From Dugong dugon (taxonomy: Eukaryota; Chordata; Mammalia; Sirenia; Dugongidae), in assembly GCA_030035585.1 (NCBI GenBank), contig CM057462.1:119469234-119533233 (forward strand): a DNA stretch of 64,000 nt, read 5' to 3'. Below, in pieces: positions 58,589 through 64,000 of the stretch. The notes below the pieces were generated by a model. The model made no database searches. It had not been told where the DNA came from and was given only the letters and a program-made list of their open reading frames with translations. Position numbers and translations under genes: made by a program. Position 1 is the first letter of the stretch, and each line of letters starts with the position of its first letter.

Positions 58589-58755
58589 GGAGGAGTTTCC
58601 CATCTGTGATAGAACATCGAGCATCTGTAATTCCTACACACAAAATGCCACTGGGGTCCTCTGGCTCCCAGTGACAACCAAATGCCCCTTCCTCAAATTT
58701 CCAAAATGTCCACTAGGGGGCAGTACCCCTCTTTGAGATCAACAATTCAAATATA
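58589..58755 (-). mobile_element. MER20-like hAT element
   Basis: Reversed MER20 blocks: 'agaacatcgagcatctgtaa', 'ctcccagtgacaaccaaatg', 'tccaaaatgtccactagggg', ending near 'ctctttgagatcaacaattc'. Diverged; the left boundary is uncertain. Confidence 0.55.
58710..58725 (+). promoter_or_regulatory. CTCF-type binding motif
   Basis: CCACTAGGGGGCAGTA matches the CTCF core (CCASYAGRKGGCRS) at every strongly conserved position. It lies in the MER20-like element. Occupancy cannot be judged from sequence. Confidence 0.65.
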
Positions 58756-58775
58756 TATATGTATATACATATATA
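58741..58775 (+). repeat. AT dinucleotide-rich run
   Basis: Alternating at/ta run 'atatatatatgtatataca' and following bases. Confidence 0.8.
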
Positions 58776-58794
58776 GATATGAAACAATTATTTT

Positions 58795-59116
58795 ATGATC
58801 ACATAATGGGGGAAGGCCTTTTTAATTATAACTCAAAATCCAGAAGCCATAAAAGACTATATTAATAATTCTTACTGCACTTTAAAAATTAAACTTCTAC
58901 GTAACAAAAAAAAAGAAAAGAAAGAAATAACACTGGAAGTATACTCAAAAGTCAAATGATAAACTGAGGAAATATGTAAGAATGGGATGAGAAACAAAGG
59001 GCTATTTTCCATTATATGCAAAAATGCCTAAAATCAATAAGAAAAAGACCAATAACCAAATAAAAAATGATAAGATACATGAACAGATAGTTCTCAGAAA
59101 AGGTAACATAAATCAG
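58795..59116 (+). mobile_element. L1 3' remnant, left part
   Basis: 'gaagccataaaagactatat' and 'aaacttctacgtaac', then 'aatgataagatacatgaaca' are old L1 ORF2 C-terminal sequence. Interrupted at 59117 by a hAT element. Confidence 0.7.
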
Positions 59117-59340
59117 GGTTGACAAACGATGGCACACAGCCCAAAGCTGTCTGACCACCTGCTTTTATAAAAAAAGTATTATTGGAATACAGCCATGTTC
59201 ACTCATTTATGTACTTTCTGTGCCTACTTTCTTCTACAATGGCAAAGGTGAGTAATTGTCATAGAAACTGTATGGCTCACGGAGCCTAAAATATTTACTA
59301 TCTGACTCTTAACAGAAAAAAGTTTGCCTACCACTGATAA
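59117..59340 (+). mobile_element. Non-autonomous hAT DNA transposon
   Basis: Inverted termini cagggttgacaaac (left) and gtttgcctaccactg (right). The interior includes 'tattattggaatacagccat' and 'aaatatttactatctgactc'. This family is a widespread short hAT-Charlie MITE; exact subfamily not assigned. Confidence 0.8.
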
Positions 59341-59790
59341 AAATGGTTCTTAAATATATGAAAGGATGCTGAACATCACTTATAATAAAAGAAGTATTAA
59401 ATAAACTACAGTGAGATATTATTTTTAATCAGATTGGCAAATATTGTATTGACTAGTCTATAGGGAAAAATAGGAGTATAAACTGTTTCAATCTTTAGGA
59501 GAGTTATTTGGAAATAAGTTTCAAAATTACATATGCATAGATAACCTTTGACATTTCCACTCCTAGGAATTTATCCTATAGATGCACAAAATGACATTTG
59601 CATGTTATTCATTGAAGCACTGTTTGTAATAGGAACAACCTAAGTGCTCATCAATAGGGCACTTAAATACCTTAATGGTATATCATAATCATTGTATTTA
59701 TAGGATATTTAACCATTAACAGTATATCCATAAATAGAACATATGATGCTCCAAAAAAAGATATTTTTACGTCAACGTATTTGTATTAAA
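59341..59790 (+). mobile_element. L1 3' remnant, right part
   Basis: 'aaaggatgctgaacatcact', 'cctttgacatttccactcct' and 'tttgtaataggaacaaccta' continue the L1 3' end. Confidence 0.75.
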
Positions 59791-59837
59791 AGATCTCCAG
59801 GAAAAAAGCAAGAAGCAGTAAAATGTGTATTGTTGTT

Positions 59838-59990
59838 TTGTTAGTTACAGTGGTTAAGAACTTGGCCAGCAGTTTGAATCCACCAGCCGCTCCCTGGAAA
59901 CCCGACAGGGCAGTTTTACCCTGTCCTATAGGGTCACTATGAGTCGGAATTGACTTGATGGCAACGGGTTTGGTTTTGGTTTTGTAGAGC
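59838..59990 (+). repeat. AfroSINE, decayed head
   Basis: 'tacagtggttaagaacttgg' (A-box region), a shortened middle, 'cctatagggtcactatgagt' and 'acgggtttggttttggtttt'. About 10 bp of the A/B spacing is missing. Confidence 0.93.
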
Positions 59991-60850
59991 TCTTTCTGTG
60001 GCCTGGAATGTGGATATAGTGGCAGTGAAGGCAACTGGAAGAAACCCTTAGACCTAGAGAGAGAAGTCAAATGTAGAAGATGACAGAGTTGTCTCACCAG
60101 CCTGGGCTCCTGGATAATTTTATGGCGCATAACACAGCTACCCATCTTGAACTGTGACATGTGAGAGAAACAAGCTTCTACAGTATCAGCCTCTGTACTT
60201 GGAGTCACTATTTTACAGCGGCTTCCCTTAGTCTCTGATAATGCTAACAATTACTGGTGGGGTTCTTAGTTGCAGGCTTTGTTTTTTAGGGGACAAAATC
60301 CTCTCTGACTAGTTTAAGAAAGAAAAAGGATTTATTGCAGCCCATTAGGCAGCTTACAGAACTTTTTGGAGGGCCAGAGAAACCAATCTTGGATTATACA
60401 CTGCCAAGAACAGTGTATCCAGAAGACATATCCTATATACTACAGACTTAAACTCCAGAGGAAATCTCTTTATTGCGATCACCCAGAGCACTCAGAAAGT
60501 ATGGACAGAACACAAAAATCTCCACCACAACTGTGGCAGGAAAATCAAATGCCTCTGCCACTATCATGCTTCCAAGGAGAATTTACAGCGACCACCATCT
60601 TACTGAGGCTTGCTTCCGCTATCCTAGTCTTGCTCAAGTGTATCTGTTTGGAGAAAGCTGGATCTCCAGTAGGACCCTATATAGAAGGAAGTCTGAGAAA
60701 CGTAGTTTGCCTGTAGGGTATAGAAAGCTGCACTAGAAGGGGGTTGGAGTGGTAGTGTGTAAGTTAATGCCACTTCTCCCCCAAAGCAGTATTTGCTCCC
60801 TCAAAGTGTTCTGAATCTACTTTGATCACATTGCACTATGTTTGGTTACA
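59991..60850. other. Unassigned stretch
   Basis: No family assigned with confidence. The 60290-60720 part, 'aaaaaggatttattgcagcc' onward, resembles a decayed LTR or old repeat. The 116-codon frame 60366-60716 is not supported as a gene. Confidence 0.4.
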
Positions 60851-60854
60851 TGCC

Positions 60855-60955
60855 TATCTCCCCTATGGACTGAGATCTCTTTGAATTAAGGACTGTTTAA
60901 AACTCCAGTTTCTGGAACAAAGTACATATGTAATAAATGTTTTATGAGTAAATAG
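60855..60955 (+). repeat. L2 LINE 3' end
   Basis: 'ggactgagatctctttgaat' and 'taataaatgttttatgagta' are a diverged L2 terminus. Confidence 0.68.
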
Positions 60956-60966
60956 ACATTATAGTA

Positions 60967-61150
60967 CAGCATTGTCCAATAGAACTTTTTTTGCAGTGAT
61001 GGGAAATGTTCTATATGTGCACTGTCCAAAACGGTAGTAATTAGCCATATTTAACTACTAGTGCGAGTAACTGGATTTTTAATTGTATTCTAATGAATGC
61101 AAATTAAAATAGCCACATGTAGCTAGTGGCTACTGTATTGGACAGCACAG
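60967..61150. mobile_element. Non-autonomous hAT MITE, 184 bp
   Basis: Terminal inverted repeats cagcattgtccaata and tattggacagcacag, with flanks ttatagta / ttacagtc compatible with a mutated 8-bp target duplication. Interior 'catgtagctagtggctactg'. Confidence 0.85.
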
Positions 61151-61344
61151 TTACAGTCTGTCTTCACAACGTGATTATAACTATCTTGTAAAACCCATTG
61201 CTGTCGAGTTGATTCCGACCCACAGTGACCCTAGAGGACAGAGAAGAACTGCCTCACAGGGTTTCCAAGGAGCAACTGGTGGATCTTCACTTCTGACCTT
61301 TTGGTTAGCAGCTGTATCACTTAACCACTGCACAACCAGGGCTC

Positions 61345-61952
61345 TGTCTTAGGCTGGGTTCTCTGGAGAAGCAAAACCAGTAAAGTGTATAAATACATAT
61401 ATAGAGAGATTTATATCAAGGAAACGGCTCACACAATTGTAGAGGCTGGAACATCCCAAGTCTGTGGATCAGGATAGAGGCTTCTCCTGATTCATGTAGT
61501 CACAGGGGCTGGCGAACCCAAGATTGGCAGGTCAGAGAGCAGGGCTCTTGCTCACAGGCTGTGAAGATCAACAAATCCCAAGATCAGCAGGCAAGACTGC
61601 AAGGCTTCTCCTGATTTACATAGCTGCAGGGGCTAGCGAGTCGCAGATCAGCAGGTCAGAGAGCAGGGCTCCTGCTCACAGGCTGTGAAGATCAATGAAT
61701 CTCAAGATCAGCAGATAAGCTGATAGCTCAAGTCCCAAGAACTGGAGGTCAGATGAACAGGAGGCAGCCACAGGATCCAGAGCAGAGCAAAAAGCGAGAA
61801 CATCTGCTTATATTCTGAGGCAGGCCATACCATCAAGGAAACTCCCTTTCAACTGATTGGCTACTTACAGCAGATTCCATCATGGGAGTGATCACATATA
61901 AACACTGAGAATCATGGCCCAGCCAAGTTGACACACAATCTTAACCATCACA
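61345..61952 (-). mobile_element. ERVL-type (MLT2-like) solo LTR
   Basis: 608 bp with TG...CA ends ('tgtcttaggctgggttctct' to 'cttaaccatcaca') and a perfect 5-bp duplication ggctc at 61340-61344 and 61953-61957. It is inserted in the head of an AfroSINE, so it is younger than that SINE copy. Confidence 0.87.
61478..61718 (-). repeat. 124-bp tandem duplication inside LTR
   Basis: 'aggcttctcctgatt' starts at 61478 and again at 61602. Both units contain 'cagagagcagggctc' and 'gctcacaggctgtgaagatc'. Confidence 0.88.
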
Positions 61953-62247
61953 GGCTCTAAATATCTTGTAGGCAGGAGCATATTTTATTATCTCTGTATT
62001 CCTCCAACTAGCACATACTAGGGCTCCATAAAATTTGATAATTCTGATTAACTTGACAGTTTCTATCTCAGTTCATCAGAATTACCTATTTCCCTGGGTT
62101 CTTTGCTGACTTGTTGAACCGTATGGAGACCCTAACATAATCTAGCAAAAAGTCCAAAGCTGTTTATCCAATATTGTAAGACTAAGCCTCTACTGGGCCT
62201 GTGGCCAAAAAGGAACACGGGAGTCAAGAATAGGTGGCATAATCTTT

Positions 62248-64000
62248 TTTTTTTTTTGTATATTCTTTTTTTTAATTGTATTTTAGGTGAAGGTTTACAG
62301 AAAAAATAGTTTTGCATTTAAACAGTCAGTACACATATTGTTTTATGACATTGGTTAACAACCTGACAACATGTCAACACTCTCCCTTCTCGACCCTGGA
62401 GGACCTTTTTCTTTTTTGATGAAAATATACATTCCCAAAGACACACCATTTCAGAAATCTCTACATGTACAATTCAGTGACATTGATTACATTCTTCCAG
62501 TTGTGCTGCTATTCTTAGTATCCGATTCCAAATTATTCCATCACCATTATCTTCAACTTACTGGCCCCTAGACTTCCCATTAAACCTTTTGAGTTGCTGC
62601 TGTCTATTTGATCTCACATAGATAATTGGGTTTTTTTGTACTTTAGATGAAGGATAACCCAACAAATAGTTTCTAATTAAACAGTTAATACACATATTGC
62701 CTATGACAATGGTTAACAACCCCATGACATGTCAACACTGTCCCTTCCCAACCTTGGGTTGCCTATCACCAGCTTTCTTGTCCCCTTCTGCCTTCTAGTC
62801 CTTGTCCCTGGGCTGCTGTGCCTCATTAGTCCTGTTTTGTTTTACGGGGCTGACCAATCCCCAACTGAACGGTGAACCTTGGGAGTGACTTCACCTCTGA
62901 GCTAAAAGGGTGTCCAGGGGCCATACTCTTGGGGTTTCTCCAGTCTGTCAGGCCAGTAAATCTGGTGTTTTTTTTGTGAGGTAGAATTTAGTTCTACATC
63001 CTTCTCCAGTTCTGCCCAGGACCCTCTGTTCTAATCTTAGTCAAAGTAGTCAGTGGTGATAGCTGGGCACCATCTAGCTGTACTGGACTCAGTCTGGTGG
63101 GGGCCTTGGTAGTTGTGGTCCATTAGTCCTTTGGACTAATCTTTCCCTTGTATCCTGTTCTCTTCTTCTCCCTTGCTCCCGAAGGGGTGAGACCAGTGGA
63201 GTATCTTAGATGGCTGCTCATAGGCTTTTAAGACCCAGACGCTACTCACTAAGGTAGAATGTAGAACACTGTCTTTATAAACTGAGTTATGCCAATTGAG
63301 CTAGATGTTCTCCGAGACCTTAGTCCCCACAGCCCGCCACCCAGCAATTCAGTCCCTCAGGGAGTTTGGATGCATCCATGGAGCTTCCATGGCCTTTCCT
63401 TCTGCATGTTGTGCTGGCTTCCCCAGTATTGTGTACTGTCTTACCCTTCACCAAAGTTACCATGTATCTACTGTCTGTTAATTTCCCCCCGACCTCTCCC
63501 ATCCCTTGTAACCAAAAAACATTTCTACTTTTTGTGTGTAAAGTTTTACATGAGTTTTTACAGTAGAGGTCTCATACAATATTTGTCCTTTTGTGATTGA
63601 CTTGTTTCACTCCAGTTTCATCCATGTTATCAGATGCTTCACAGATTCATCATTGTTCTTTATAGTTGCATAATACTCCATTGTGTGTATGTACCACAGT
63701 TTGTTTATCTATTCATCTGTTGATGCGCATGTAGGTTGTTTCCATCTTTCTGTTATTGTGAACAGTACTGCAATGAATATGGGTATGCATATGTCTATTC
63801 GTGTGATGGCTCTTATTTCTCCAGGATATATTCCTAGGAGTGGGATTGCTGGATCATATGGCATTTCTATTTCTGGCTTTCTAAGGAAGCGCCATATCAT
63901 TTTCCAAAATGGTTGTATCATTTTGCATTCCCACCAGCAGTGCATAAGAGTTCCTATCTCCCCACAGCCTCTCCAACATTTGTTATTTCCAGTGTTTTTG
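62248..64000 (-). mobile_element. Antisense L1 LINE, 3'UTR and ORF2 end, cut by window end
   Basis: A T-run at 62248-62258 is the reversed A-tail. 62260-63580 is 3'UTR. From about 63945 leftward the ORF2 C-terminus is open (HCWWECKMIQPFWKMIWRFL and MPYDPAIPLLGIYPGE). The rest lies beyond the window. It shares its 3'UTR with the fragment at 33851-34501. Confidence 0.92.
63709..63945 (-). pseudogene. L1 ORF2 C-terminal fragment
   Basis: 78 codons of the conserved C-terminal segment of L1 ORF2p, including the CWWEC region and PYDPAIPLLG. The frame is not continuous with a full ORF2 inside the window. Confidence 0.88.

Larger units (their letters stand above)
61191..61957 (-). repeat. AfroSINE with target duplication, interrupted by LTR
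   Basis: The SINE body 61191-61344 runs from 'aaacccattgctgtcgagtt' to 'cagggctc'. The last 5 bp are repeated at 61953-61957 after the LTR. The SINE's own target duplication is taactatcttgta (61178-61190) and taaatatcttgta (61958-61970), 12 of 13 identical. Confidence 0.93.
61160..62040 (+). repeat. L2 3' end, split by SINE
   Basis: The right part (61971-62040) has 'ggcaggagcatattttatta' and 'gcacatactagggctccata' from the L2 terminus. The left part before 61190 is short. The SINE and LTR at 61191-61957 sit between. Confidence 0.6.

Noticed and set aside
59786-60250. 154-codon minus-strand frame
   Set aside because: Part of it is the complement of an AfroSINE (PVAIKSIPTHSDPIGQ is typical SINE translation), and the remainder has no domain.
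60366-60716. 116-codon plus-strand frame
   Set aside because: It lies in what looks like decayed repeat DNA, with no homology recognised.
1-64000. CRISPR arrays, operons, phage or defence systems
   Set aside because: No regularly spaced direct repeats, no long prokaryotic-type genes, and the repeat content is mammalian throughout.

Overview
This window is vertebrate nuclear DNA from a placental mammal, and the repeats point to Paenungulata, most probably an elephant. The diagnostic element is a tRNA-derived SINE of about 160 bp whose head reads GGAGCCCTGGTGG and whose tail reads CTATGAGTCGGAATCGACT. I count about 15 copies. This is the AfroSINE type known from elephants, manatees and hyraxes. 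It occurs with RTE-class (BovB-like) LINEs that end in (AAC)n. Species assignment rests on recognising these families, not on a database search. There are no operons, CRISPR arrays, tRNA or rRNA genes, or prokaryotic features. The window is not phage or bacterial DNA.

Layout: 1-2285 is an antisense RTE LINE cut by the window edge. 2.3-9 kb is mostly unassigned DNA with MIR, L2, MER5A-like and AfroSINE pieces. 9-11.9 kb is an old L1 invaded by an AfroSINE and by an LTR carrying an 83-bp CT microsatellite, followed by an RTE tail. 12.5-13.1 kb holds three AfroSINEs in a row. 14.7-15.3 kb is a solo LTR. 16.7-24 kb is a sense L1 interrupted by a 4.27-kb antisense L1 5' half (5'UTR, ORF1, start of ORF2) with a 15-bp target duplication but no 3' end. 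24-32 kb is largely unassigned, with candidate exons. 32.4-35.1 kb is RTE and L1 debris with a nested L1 3'UTR. 35-45 kb is mixed, with a MaLR LTR inside an old LINE. 45.9-49.3 kb is an RTE LINE with a 5' inversion, split by a complete short LTR retroelement (LTR, 1-kb non-coding interior, LTR). 49.3-62 kb is mixed old repeats, including a MER20-like element with a CTCF-type motif and an exact three-level nest (L2, then SINE, then LTR). 62.2 kb to the end is an antisense L1.

Host genes: I recognise no host gene with confidence. Several short open stretches are bounded by good splice-site sequences: 27018-27102, 27342-27441, 42227-42297 and 52726-52814 on the plus strand, and 24508-24642 on the minus strand. 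The 52726-52814 candidate weakly resembles the receptor-binding domain of the alpha-2-macroglobulin family. The window may therefore lie in introns near the 3' end of such a gene, but this is a hypothesis. Most long open frames here are chance readings through repeats.

The most informative content is the record of retrotransposition: target-site duplications, 5' inversion, 3' truncation, nested insertions and SINE/LINE tail sharing.
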